A stretch of DNA of 64,000 nucleotides from Leuconostoc miyukkimchii. Its GTDB lineage: Bacteria; Bacillota; Bacilli; Lactobacillales; Lactobacillaceae. The DNA lies in contig NZ_BPKY01000003.1 in the NCBI RefSeq assembly GCF_019656055.1, positions 179,453-243,452 of the forward strand, given 5' to 3'. The translations under genes were made by a program, and so were the position numbers. Position 1 is the stretch's first letter. Each line of letters starts with the position of its first letter. Positions 38,710 through 47,371 of this stretch are shown one piece after another. The notes under the pieces are model-generated. The model was given only the letters and a program-made list of their open reading frames with translations. It ran no database searches and had not been told where the DNA came from.

Positions 38710-40065
38710 ATGTTAACAGAAAAATTATTGAACGAAAAGGTACTACGTGATCCTATTCACAATTTTATTCACATACAAGATCGTATCATATTGGATTTGA
38801 TTAACACGACTGAGTTTCAAAGACTACGACGAGTTCAGCAGTTAGGTATTACAGGTGCTGTTTTTCATGGTGCCGAACATTCACGCTTTGGACATTCAGT
38901 CGGCGCATATGAAATTGCGAGACGCATTACAGAGCACTTTGAACAATATTATCTGTCTACAACACCAAATGATGGACTGTGGCAAAAAAATGAACGTCTA
39001 GTAACACTTGTTGCAGCACTCTTACATGACATTGGCCACGGTGCATTTTCGCATACTTTTGAGCATTTGTTTGGTACAGATCATGAAGCAATCACGCGCG
39101 AAATTATTACTGGGGATACAGAAATACACACTGTATTATCACGCGTTTCATCAGATTTCCCAAATAAAGTTGCCAGTGTTATCGCCAAAACCTACGACAA
39201 TCCGCAAGTTGTCCAATTAATTTCTAGTCAACTCGATGTTGATCGTATGGATTACTTATTACGTGATGCCTATTTTACTGGTACGAAGTATGGTGAATTT
39301 GATATTGACCGTATTTTGCGAACAATGAAGCCAACTCAAAATGGTATCGCCTTTGATATTGCTGGTATGCATGCTGTTGAAGACTATGTTGTCAGTCGTT
39401 ATCAAATGTACTTGCAAGTCTATTTTCATCCCGTATCACGTGGCATGGAAGTGTTACTAGAACATTTACTCTATCGTGCCCAAGAATTATACCAAGCAAG
39501 CCAACCAAATGAACGTGATTTCGTTGGCCCACTTCTAACACCGTTATTTAGCGGTAATCCACTCAGTACTTATGATTATTTACAAATCGATGATCACGTG
39601 TTCATGACCTACATCTCGATGTGGCGTCACCATCCAGATCCAATTCTATCAGACTTATCCCGACGATTTTTAGACCGTCGACCATTAAAATCTATTATTA
39701 TAAACGATGAAACTGCTCCGCTCTTAGAAGATCTTGAAAAACTTGTTGGCATTGCCGGTTATAATGCTAAGTACTATACAGCTCGTAACGACGCATTTGA
39801 CCTACCCTATGATGACTATAAACCCAATGTAGCAAAACCACGCACACAGATTGATTTTGTATTAGATGACGGTTCACATCGTGAATTATCCGAATTATCA
39901 CCTTTAGTAGCTGCCATTAAAGGCCAAGTATCTTTTGACAAGCGCTTCTATTTTCCAAAAGAAATGTTAAATATTGAACCCGAAGAACTTTTTGCAGACA
40001 CATTTAAAACATTCCGTAGTTATATTCACAATAATGCCTTAACTACACCTAATCCTGAAAGCTAA
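38710..40065 (+). CDS. HD-domain phosphohydrolase (YwfO-like)
   Basis: A 451-aa soluble protein with an HD domain whose metal residues appear in HSRFGHSVGAYEIA and ALLHDIGHGAFSHTFEHL, then QLDVDRMDYLLRDAYFTG. This matches the YwfO/SAMHD1-like nucleotide triphosphohydrolase family, which cleaves dNTPs or related nucleotides. The exact substrate is not shown by sequence. AAAGGGCAGATT precedes the ATG. It is divergent from DUF1934 and convergent with pepX. Confidence 0.88.
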   Translation: MLTEKLLNEKVLRDPIHNFIHIQDRIILDLINTTEFQRLRRVQQLGITGAVFHGAEHSRFGHSVGAYEIARRITEHFEQYYLSTTPNDGLWQKNERLVTLVAALLHDIGHGAFSHTFEHLFGTDHEAITREIITGDTEIHTVLSRVSSDFPNKVASVIAKTYDNPQVVQLISSQLDVDRMDYLLRDAYFTGTKYGEFDIDRILRTMKPTQNGIAFDIAGMHAVEDYVVSRYQMYLQVYFHPVSRGMEVLLEHLLYRAQELYQASQPNERDFVGPLLTPLFSGNPLSTYDYLQIDDHVFMTYISMWRHHPDPILSDLSRRFLDRRPLKSIIINDETAPLLEDLEKLVGIAGYNAKYYTARNDAFDLPYDDYKPNVAKPRTQIDFVLDDGSHRELSELSPLVAAIKGQVSFDKRFYFPKEMLNIEPEELFADTFKTFRSYIHNNALTTPNPES

Positions 40066-40128
40066 AAAGCATTTAACTTGAAAAAACTGGGTGAATTTTA
40101 TTAGACTATTGACTTTGTCTCATACAAT

Positions 40129-42501
40129 TTAACTTAGTTTTTTTAATTCGGGTAAAATCAGGGTACTATCCCCATAGTCAATTGTGTACGTCACATTCTG
40201 ATTACCACGTAGCGTCATTTCAAAGTCAGTCGCATACAAAATCAAACCAATCTGATGCCCTTTTCTTAAGGTGTACAATGTGGGTTGTAATTTCAGTGTC
40301 AATGTCACATATTCGTTTGCTACTAAATCATCATTTTGCCAAGTATTCGTTCGATTTTGCAAATTAGTATGACCAATAGATATCATTTTATATCGCGATT
40401 TTTTCATCTCGAATTCGTTCAAATTTGTTTGAGCAAAATTCATCCCCCTATCAATCATTGTGCTGTAACTTGTTAAGTGTGGTTTCAAGTAATTATCATC
40501 GCCATAATCAACTAACATGACACTGATAAGCCCAATATTTTGCGAAGTTTTAACACGTAAATGAACGACTGGTTCGCCACTAAGCGTCCAAGATTCTTCT
40601 AAAATTTCACTTTTAAAAGATAATTGTGTTGGTTTTATCTCTGATGCCCCTTCAATTGCTTTCTCACGCCAATAATTGAAATCTTTTGTGTATTTTTTGA
40701 ACAATGTTTCAGGTAGATAATCTGTAAAACTAGCTTCACTATTTGCTCTTTCCGTTACCAATGTATCAGGTGCCAAATTATATGTCTTGTGATTAGTCTG
40801 TGTACCCCATTCTCTTAATTGATGCCAAGTCTCTGCTGATGTATTGTCTTGCCAAATAACATTTGGTAACAACATTTCAGCATGATTGTTGATACCTAAA
40901 AGCTTTTTTGAAAACCACAAATTGATTTGATCAGCAAAATCCAAAGAACGATTGTTACTAATATTAATGTGTTGCCCTTGATGTAAAATTAATTTATTTC
41001 CGTATTGGTTGTCATTTATTGCCTGCCATAAGCGATACACTTGACGTGGCTTAACATTCCAATCATTTAAACCATGAACCAATAGCATATCAATTTTAAT
41101 ATTTTCAACTTGATTAAGATAATTTCGAGCGTCCCAGTAGCGATTATAGTTGCCGCTTTGACGGTCTTGCTGGGTTACTGTTTTTGTTTGAAAATCTTGC
41201 CACTGCTTTTGGGTTCGCATGCGATCTGCTGTGTCTGCAATACGACTATAAACCAGCTCTGCTAGTACGTCCATGTCTTCTCCAGGAAAACCGCCAGGTG
41301 CAACAACCAAACCGTTGTCACGATAATATTGATACCAATCAGAAATAGCTGCCTCTGAAACAACTGTTTTTAAGCCAGCAACGCCCGTTGTAGCAACTGC
41401 AGTTGCTAGTGTGCCTAAATACGATCGTCCTGTCATAGCTATATTATGATTGGACCAGTCAGCAGAAATGGCAATTTGACTATCTCGGTCGGTAAAAGCC
41501 ACACGATTACCAGCTAACCACTCTACGACATTTTTCATTGATTCAACTTGTTCTGGTGATCCTGTATCCTGCATACCATCTGAATGTCTTGTACCCACAC
41601 CTGAAGCATATGCTACAGCATAACCTCGTGACAAAAAATAATTATTCAAATCCCACGCACTGCCAGCCAGTGTCGTAAATTTTTTTGTAGCCACCGTTGT
41701 ATGTCCCTGTATCACTCTAGCACTGACATTTTGAACAACCGAATTGTTTTGGTACTTAATTGATTCATACACTACTGAATTTGATAATTTGTGCTCTAAT
41801 GGCTTGTTAACATCATGTACTTTTGCATCACTTTCCTTAATCATCATACCCTGATAATATGGAGAAGCTGTCAATAGTATGGGTATTGTTTCAACAGATT
41901 TTGGTCTTTGAATATCAACTTGTACAAGGTCAAACTGACCATCCTGATCAGAATCAACTGATGTTTCAACCCATACAGTTTCTTGAATTAAGTCTTTCGT
42001 ATCATAAGTTGGTAAGGATTTGTCATTAAATAATAACCGCTTATTTGTCAATTCAAAGTAGCCATGACTGGCTAAATCATCAATAAAAAGTAAGCCGTTT
42101 TTTGTATGTGTATTTAATAATACATACCAAGCATGGTAAATATCTGATATATTCACCATCTCAAGACCAACTGTTTGAAAAACTTGTCGGCCATCAAGAC
42201 CATAAGCAACCAATTCTTCATCAAACCCAAGTAGTTGGGCAGCAATTGTATAAAAAGCAGTCTCAGTTAACGGCATTTGGCGAGTTAAAAAATCTAAAAC
42301 GGATGTGTGTGGCGTTGCCAAATGTTCCGCTAGCCACCCATTTTCAGATGATATACTTTGATGTTCAGGTAACGCACGACGAATTAAATGATTAAATATA
42401 TTATTTTCCCACTGCGCATCATAGAAGCCAACTGTCGATAATTCTGATATCTCAGTTGACTTATCAACCGATTGCCGTGCAAACTGATTTATTTTTGTCA
42501 T
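40129..42501 (-). CDS. pepX: X-prolyl dipeptidyl aminopeptidase
   Basis: A 790-aa serine peptidase that removes X-Pro dipeptides from peptide N-termini, important for casein-derived peptides. The nucleophile is in MTGRSYLGTLATA, the aspartate in LLVHGLNDWNVK and the histidine in ILHQGQHINIS, in S15-family order. The C-terminal part is a galactose-binding-like beta domain. The start was set at 42501, with AAAGGTGATAAA before ATG; the frame opens upstream to 42528 without a binding site. It is a single-gene unit. Confidence 0.96.
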   Translation of the reverse strand: MTKINQFARQSVDKSTEISELSTVGFYDAQWENNIFNHLIRRALPEHQSISSENGWLAEHLATPHTSVLDFLTRQMPLTETAFYTIAAQLLGFDEELVAYGLDGRQVFQTVGLEMVNISDIYHAWYVLLNTHTKNGLLFIDDLASHGYFELTNKRLLFNDKSLPTYDTKDLIQETVWVETSVDSDQDGQFDLVQVDIQRPKSVETIPILLTASPYYQGMMIKESDAKVHDVNKPLEHKLSNSVVYESIKYQNNSVVQNVSARVIQGHTTVATKKFTTLAGSAWDLNNYFLSRGYAVAYASGVGTRHSDGMQDTGSPEQVESMKNVVEWLAGNRVAFTDRDSQIAISADWSNHNIAMTGRSYLGTLATAVATTGVAGLKTVVSEAAISDWYQYYRDNGLVVAPGGFPGEDMDVLAELVYSRIADTADRMRTQKQWQDFQTKTVTQQDRQSGNYNRYWDARNYLNQVENIKIDMLLVHGLNDWNVKPRQVYRLWQAINDNQYGNKLILHQGQHINISNNRSLDFADQINLWFSKKLLGINNHAEMLLPNVIWQDNTSAETWHQLREWGTQTNHKTYNLAPDTLVTERANSEASFTDYLPETLFKKYTKDFNYWREKAIEGASEIKPTQLSFKSEILEESWTLSGEPVVHLRVKTSQNIGLISVMLVDYGDDNYLKPHLTSYSTMIDRGMNFAQTNLNEFEMKKSRYKMISIGHTNLQNRTNTWQNDDLVANEYVTLTLKLQPTLYTLRKGHQIGLILYATDFEMTLRGNQNVTYTIDYGDSTLILPELKKLS

Positions 42502-42572
42502 TTTATCACCTTTTTCATTTATCCTCATTATACACCCACTAATATTTCATCTTAAAAATATGATTTTTAAAC

Positions 42573-42613
42573 AAAAAACGTAATCATTAGCATAAATGCC
42601 AATGATTACGTTT
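42573..42613 (-). terminator. Terminator of the MFS transporter gene
   Basis: Thirteen-base-pair stem (42576-42588 with 42601-42613) with a further small inner hairpin and six T on the minus strand. Confidence 0.85.
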
Positions 42614-42622
42614 CATTTAAAT

Positions 42623-43903
42623 TTAGTTTGTTTCAGAATATTGAGAGTTTAATCCTAATTTTTTAAAATCAGGAATAGTAAGCATGAAGACTAGACTAAT
42701 GACATACATCACTGCCAAACTCATTAGAACTGCACTCACACTATAATTATCCATTATCCAGCCAATAACTACTGAAGAGAATGCACCGATTGCACGACCA
42801 GATCCCATTAGCGTATTAGCTGCTGTTGCTCTAATTTCTGCAGGATATAGGCGACTGATAACTGCCCCAAATCCACCATACATACCATTTGAAAAGAAAC
42901 CAACAATTGCACCTAAGATGGTCAAAGTCCACATGTTATATGCAAAAGTGAAAGCATAGATCATTAACGCAGAAGCAATTAGGAATATTGTAAATGCCTG
43001 ACGTGGACCAATTTTATCTAAAATAGTACCAAATGTCATCATCCCAACCGCCATTCCCATAATAATGGGAATCATGCCTAGATTAACATATCCGGCTGTA
43101 ACAGTTGCTGTAATACCTAACTGTTTTCGCATGATTGTTGGCAACCAATTCATTAAGCCGTAATACCCAGATGTTTGAATAGTTAACATAACAATCAAAA
43201 CAAATGATGTATAAGCACGTTTGGGTGTATTAGCAATAAATTTGAAGCTGAATTTTTTCTTACCTGTTTTATAATCTGATTGTAACTGCTCAAAGGCTGG
43301 TGTTTCCTTTAAGTGGCGACGGACGATGTAGACAACAATTAATGGCAGAAAACCAATCATAAACAAACCGCGCCAACCAAATGCTGGCATGATCAAAGTA
43401 GCCAATATTGCCGCCAAAATAGCCCCAACTTGACCCCCAATTGCTGTAATGGAACTCATTCTACCAACGCGATTTGACCGGAAACTTTCAGCAATCAATG
43501 CCATACTGACACCATATTCACCACCAGTACCCATGCCAAGTAAGAAACGAGAAGCATAAATTGTATGTGCATTATCCAAAAATGCTAGAATCACAGTCGC
43601 AAACGTTACTAACATTACCGTATACGACAAAACGCGCACACGACCAATACGATCTGCTAAAATTCCAAATAACACACTTCCCAAAAGCGCGCCCCAATTT
43701 GACATCGCTGCAATGATACCACCCTGTGCACCAGTAATGTTTAATTCAGCAATCATGGGTGCCAAAGCAAATGACAAGAACGTTGCGTCCATATGATCCA
43801 ACGTAAAACCTAACGTTGTAGACCCCAATACCACCTTCTGCTCCTGCGTCATCTTACTCGACATACGATTTTCTTCTATGTTACTGGATTGACTTTTTAT
43901 CAT
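42623..43903 (-). CDS. MFS transporter, metabolite:H+ symporter type
   Basis: A 426-aa transporter with about 12 helices. It has the MFS motifs FGILADRIGRVRVL (motif A between helices 2 and 3), LLGMGTGGEYGVSMALIAES (motif typical of the metabolite/acid symporter group) and MPAFGWRGLFMIGFLP. LDHMDATFLSF in helix 1 resembles aromatic-acid and sialic- or shikimate-type symporters. The substrate is unassigned. The start was set at 43903 with AAAGGG upstream. It has its own promoter and terminator. Confidence 0.8.
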   Translation of the reverse strand: MIKSQSSNIEENRMSSKMTQEQKVVLGSTTLGFTLDHMDATFLSFALAPMIAELNITGAQGGIIAAMSNWGALLGSVLFGILADRIGRVRVLSYTVMLVTFATVILAFLDNAHTIYASRFLLGMGTGGEYGVSMALIAESFRSNRVGRMSSITAIGGQVGAILAAILATLIMPAFGWRGLFMIGFLPLIVVYIVRRHLKETPAFEQLQSDYKTGKKKFSFKFIANTPKRAYTSFVLIVMLTIQTSGYYGLMNWLPTIMRKQLGITATVTAGYVNLGMIPIIMGMAVGMMTFGTILDKIGPRQAFTIFLIASALMIYAFTFAYNMWTLTILGAIVGFFSNGMYGGFGAVISRLYPAEIRATAANTLMGSGRAIGAFSSVVIGWIMDNYSVSAVLMSLAVMYVISLVFMLTIPDFKKLGLNSQYSETN

Positions 43904-43960
43904 TAAATATTCCCTTTCAAAATGCTTGCTCACTGGCAACCTTTATTTTGTCCGTTAAAT

Positions 43961-43989
43961 ATTAAACCATAAATAACAATCAATTACAA
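43961..43989 (-). promoter_or_regulatory. Promoter of the MFS gene
   Basis: TTGTAA (43984-43989) and TTTAAT (43961-43966), 17 bases apart with TG before the -10. Confidence 0.5.
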
Positions 43990-44106
43990 TTAAACGTTTA
44001 ACATTTTATGATACTCTTTGGTCTGTATCATTCATTTTTTTATCATTATATTGCATATGTCAGCAACAATTGGGTCGTTAACTTGTAGCAAGTTATGCTC
44101 TCTCAT

Positions 44107-44138
44107 AAAAAAAAGTTATCCATATGGATAACTTTTTT
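44107..44138 (-). terminator. Terminator of the NCS2 permease gene
   Basis: Stem AAAAAGTTATCC/GGATAACTTTTT with an ATAT loop (44110-44137), T tract on the minus strand. Confidence 0.85.
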
Positions 44139-44151
44139 ATTAAACGTTGTT

Positions 44152-45600
44152 TTAGATAAAAGCTAATACAATAAAGTTTATTAAGAAAAATACTGACACG
44201 ATAACTAAAACCGGTGAAATTTCCTTATACTTTCCTAAAGTAACTTTGACAATGATAAAAAATAAGAAGCCAGCGGCAATACCATAAGAAATCGAATATG
44301 AAAAAGCCATAAAAATAGAAGTGAAAAATGCTGGTAAAGCTGTCTCAAGATTTTCCCATGAAATCTTCTTAAATTCGCCCATCATCATAATTCCCACCAA
44401 AATTAATAACGGTGCTGTTGCTGCTGTTGGAATTACGCCAACAAATGGCGCAAATATAATCATTAAAGCAAAGCCAATGGACGTAACAATATTGGCTAAC
44501 CCTGTACGTGCTCCTGCCGCAACACCAGCAGCAGATTCAATAAAGGTTGTCGTGTTACTTGTTCCAGCAATTCCAGCAAAAGCAGTCGTGAATGTATCAA
44601 CAACTAATGCACGATCCATTTTTGAATTGAATCCCTTATCTTCTTCAAACGCCTTGGTATCTGACTCAGAAAAAATACCTGTTTGATTACCAATACCAAT
44701 TAAAGTACCAATTGCATCAAACAATCCTGTCAATCCCATCGCAAAAATTGTAATAATCGCTAACAATGCATGATGCCAATCAGTAAATAATGAACCCAAA
44801 CCATTACTACCAAGTGCTTGCCCAAAAACATGTCCCAAGGATTCAAATGCCGAACCAATGGATGTCCCTGCTGAAATATGTGTATTCGTAACACCCATTG
44901 GTATACCAATTAAAGTCGTTGCAACTAAAGTAATCAAGAACGCACCGGGCACTTTCCGCATTACCAAGATCACTAATAGGATAAAGCCAATCAGTGCTAA
45001 AAGTACAGAAGCTGAATTGAACTTTGAAAGCTCAGGTGTCACGCCCCCATTTGCCAAAATAGAATTGATCGTACCTGCCGCTTTTCCGGTAAAAGGCTTG
45101 CCATTTAAAGTCAAAATATTGCCAGAATCAACAATAAAGTTGATAAAACCAGCATTTTTAAGCCCAATATAAGTGACAAACATGCCGATTCCACCACCTA
45201 TAGCTGCTTTCAATTCTGCAGGAATACCTTTGACAATGGCACGACGACCATGCGTTAAAGTAATAATGATATCAACCACACCAACTAAGAAAACAATTGC
45301 TAAGGCTTGTTGCCAATTAAAACCAAAACCAAATACAATCGTATATGTGAAGTAGGCTTGCATACCAATACCTGGTGCCAAAGCAAAGGGTACATTAGCA
45401 AACAAACCCATAAACAGCGTGCCAAAAACTGCTACTAAAATGGCAGCTAGAAAAACTGCTTGTTGAGGAATACCAGCTTGTCCAAGAATTTGTGGATTCA
45501 AGAAAAAGATATAAGCCATGGAAACAAAGGTCGTAATTCCCGCAGTAATTTCCCGCTTGATACTGGTCCCATTCTCTTTGAGATGAAAAAAGTTCTGCAT
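44152..45600 (-). CDS. NCS2 family purine permease (AzgA-like)
   Basis: A 482-aa membrane protein of the AzgA branch of NCS2: ITAGITTFVSMAYIFFLNPQ at the N-terminus, FALAPGIGMQAYFTYT, GLTGLFDAIGTLIGIGNQTG and GTSNTTTFIESAAGVAAGAR. AzgA proteins import hypoxanthine, guanine or adenine. The upstream riboswitch has cytosine at the specificity position, which points to guanine or hypoxanthine as the controlling purine. GGGAG lies 11 bases before the ATG. Confidence 0.92.
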   Translation of the reverse strand: MQNFFHLKENGTSIKREITAGITTFVSMAYIFFLNPQILGQAGIPQQAVFLAAILVAVFGTLFMGLFANVPFALAPGIGMQAYFTYTIVFGFGFNWQQALAIVFLVGVVDIIITLTHGRRAIVKGIPAELKAAIGGGIGMFVTYIGLKNAGFINFIVDSGNILTLNGKPFTGKAAGTINSILANGGVTPELSKFNSASVLLALIGFILLVILVMRKVPGAFLITLVATTLIGIPMGVTNTHISAGTSIGSAFESLGHVFGQALGSNGLGSLFTDWHHALLAIITIFAMGLTGLFDAIGTLIGIGNQTGIFSESDTKAFEEDKGFNSKMDRALVVDTFTTAFAGIAGTSNTTTFIESAAGVAAGARTGLANIVTSIGFALMIIFAPFVGVIPTAATAPLLILVGIMMMGEFKKISWENLETALPAFFTSIFMAFSYSISYGIAAGFLFFIIVKVTLGKYKEISPVLVIVSVFFLINFIVLAFI

Positions 45601-45624
45601 GTGTATTTATCTCCCTATGACATA

Positions 45625-45740
45625 GAAAAATCCACCCATCACAAACGATGAGCGGATTAAACCACACAATTTTATGATAGTCCAACATGTTGGTGCTGGG
45701 TAGAAACTGTCGGCCAATATCCGACACTATATCAACAATT
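45625..45740 (-). ncRNA. Purine (guanine-class) riboswitch
   Basis: Aptamer at about 45673-45736: P1 is TGATA/TATCA, J1/2 is ATAG, P2 CGG and CCG, then the invariant GTTTCTACC, loop 3, and GACTAT before P1. The C in GACTAT corresponds to position 74 of the xpt riboswitch, which selects guanine over adenine. The expression platform is a 12-base-pair terminator (45629-45640 with 45647-45658) with a T run. Ligand binding should turn the permease gene off. Confidence 0.9.
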
Positions 45741-45756
45741 TATTTTAATATATTCT

Positions 45757-45785
45757 AGTTTATCATCGTCATAGCAGAGTTGCAA
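45757..45785 (-). promoter_or_regulatory. Promoter of the riboswitch-permease transcript
   Basis: TTGCAA (45780-45785) and TAAACT (45757-45762), 17 bases apart. Confidence 0.5.
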
Positions 45786-45790
45786 GATTT

Positions 45791-47155
45791 TCAAATTGGT
45801 AGTAATTGTTGTGCTTTAATTATCATTTTTTGTGTGGCAACGGCATCTACAAAATCCTGATAATGAGCCACCATCAAAACAGCACCAGTATAGTGTGTCA
45901 AAAAATTATTTAGGGCATCAAGTGCTGGTAGATCTAAGTAATTGGTCGGCTCATCCAAAATAAGTAATTGTGTGTCCGTAAATAGAACTTGCAACAATAA
46001 TACTTTCACTTTCTCACCACCACTTAGTGTCCTGACTTTTTGGAAAACCTTATCTCTTTTAATACCAAAAGCACCGAGAAAATCCCTCGCTAATTGTGAT
46101 GTTTGGGATGATTTAAGTAGTACATTTTCTAGGACTGTACTATTTTCATTTAAGCCTGACAAATCCTGCGTAAAATAGCCCACTGGTTTTTGGTAGTTTG
46201 ACAGTACATGTTTGATTAAACTGGTTTTACCACTACCATTATCACCAAGAATAGCCAAGCGTTGACCAGAATCCAATTTAAAATTCACGTCTTTCAATAA
46301 TACGCGGTCACCAATTTGAACCGTCTCAGCAATCACTTTCAAAATGGCCCTTGATTTCTTGGCTTGATCAACGACTGCTTGAAGTTTCAGAGGTTTTGTA
46401 GCAAACGGTTTATCAACTTTTTCTAATTCTGAAAAACGCCGCGCCATTGATTTGACATTTTGTCCCAATTTTTTCTGTGATTTTAATGCTTTTCCTTTAC
46501 CACTTATTAAGCGTGCATCAGATGGACTAATGTTTTTTGGACGTTTTGTGACTTGTTTTTCACGTGTTTGCACTTTCTCAATTGCCCGCCCAAGTTGATT
46601 TTTCTTGTTAACAGCTACACGATAGAGTTGTGCTTGGGTGTCATTTGCCATATTAATTTGCATCATGTAGTCATCATAATTACCTGAATATGCAGCAACA
46701 CGAGTGCCCTGGATAGACCAAATTTTTGTCACGACTTGATTAACTAAATGGCTGTCGTGGGAAATTATAATTAGCGTGCCATAGAAATGTGATAATCGTT
46801 TGATTAGCCATTTTTGATGTGTCATATCCAAATTGGCGGTTGGTTCGTCTAAAATTAAAATATCTGGCTGATCGTTCAATGATTCATTAATGCGCTGCAT
46901 CATCTTTTCGCCACCACTCTGATTGCTAATATCAATCGATAGTTGTGGCACATAAGCGACTCTTCCGTTCACTGATATCGTACCATTGTCTTGTATTAAG
47001 TCACCTATGATCAGGTGAGCTAGCGTTGTTTTTCCAGAACCGTTAGCGCCAATAATACCAATACGCTCACCAATTTTGATTTGCTGAGTAACTTGTGTCA
47101 ATATATTACGACCATCAACAGTGTAATTAAGTTGATTTAAAATCATTGCATACAT
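45791..47155 (-). CDS. ABC-F family ATPase, possible ribosome-protection (antibiotic-resistance) type
   Basis: A 454-aa soluble protein with two ATPase domains and no membrane helices. Domain 1 has GIIGANGSGKTTLAHL, NQSGGEKMMQRI and DILILDEPTANLD. Domain 2 has LAILGDNGSGKTSLIKH, LSGGEKVKVLLLQVLF and LLILDEPTNYLD. Both conserved glutamates are intact, so it can hydrolyse ATP. The interdomain linker is basic and about 90 residues long. ABC-F proteins act on the ribosome; some rescue it from antibiotics (Vga, Lsa, Msr, VmlR). It is shorter than those. The leader upstream looks like an attenuator, which favours a drug-induced role. The start at 47155 follows AGGAGG; an in-frame GTG at 47179 includes that site. 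Confidence 0.85.
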   Translation of the reverse strand: MYAMILNQLNYTVDGRNILTQVTQQIKIGERIGIIGANGSGKTTLAHLIIGDLIQDNGTISVNGRVAYVPQLSIDISNQSGGEKMMQRINESLNDQPDILILDEPTANLDMTHQKWLIKRLSHFYGTLIIISHDSHLVNQVVTKIWSIQGTRVAAYSGNYDDYMMQINMANDTQAQLYRVAVNKKNQLGRAIEKVQTREKQVTKRPKNISPSDARLISGKGKALKSQKKLGQNVKSMARRFSELEKVDKPFATKPLKLQAVVDQAKKSRAILKVIAETVQIGDRVLLKDVNFKLDSGQRLAILGDNGSGKTSLIKHVLSNYQKPVGYFTQDLSGLNENSTVLENVLLKSSQTSQLARDFLGAFGIKRDKVFQKVRTLSGGEKVKVLLLQVLFTDTQLLILDEPTNYLDLPALDALNNFLTHYTGAVLMVAHYQDFVDAVATQKMIIKAQQLLPI

Positions 47156-47316
47156 AAAAAAACCTCCTCTGTTTTTCACAGAATTGGTTTTGTAAACGCC
47201 ACAAAAAGGCGACTTTCCGTCGATTTTTGCGCACTTATCCTACTCTCTCCAATTCCGTTTGTGAAATTTGAATGAATAGTTTAGTTACGCACTGGATCAA
47301 CCTCTTTTGATAATTT
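47156..47316 (-). promoter_or_regulatory. Structured leader of the ABC-F gene (putative attenuator)
   Basis: About 160 bases of leader contain, in transcription order, a 3-codon ORF with its own Shine-Dalgarno, and ACGGAATTGG, which is complementary (ten pairs, one G-U) to CCAATTCTGT 100 bases later. There follow a conserved-looking GGAGAGAGTAGG stretch, a CGAC/GTCG hairpin followed by CCTTTTT (terminator-like), and a small CTGT/ACAG hairpin directly before the AGGAGG of the ABC-F gene. The long-range helix and the terminator are candidates for alternative structures. Confidence 0.5.
47281..47292 (-). CDS. Three-codon upstream ORF in the ABC-F leader
   Basis: GTG CGT AAC TAA, preceded by AGAGG at eight-base spacing and lying about 25 bases after the predicted transcription start. 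It encodes Met-Arg-Asn. Very short upstream ORFs are known to mediate drug-induced attenuation of ABC-F genes in other Firmicutes. Function here is inferred from position only, and such a short ORF can occur by chance. Confidence 0.4.
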   Translation of the reverse strand: MRN

Positions 47317-47322
47317 TTTATT

Positions 47323-47351
47323 AGTATATCACATTAAATATTTAATCACAA
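47323..47351 (-). promoter_or_regulatory. Promoter of the ABC-F gene
   Basis: TTGTGA (47346-47351) and TATACT (47323-47328), 17 bases apart and with TGA directly before the -10 (extended). Strong match. Confidence 0.7.
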
Positions 47352-47371
47352 TTTTTTCACACTATTTTGCG

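Noticed and set aside
44321..45355. Several plus-strand frames opposite the NCS2 permease gene.
   Set aside because: Same shadow effect; the minus-strand gene is clearly the coding one.
47185..47215. A cre-like TTGTAAACGCC in the ABC-F leader (plus-strand reading).
   Set aside because: A required W position is C; it belongs to the paired region of the leader.
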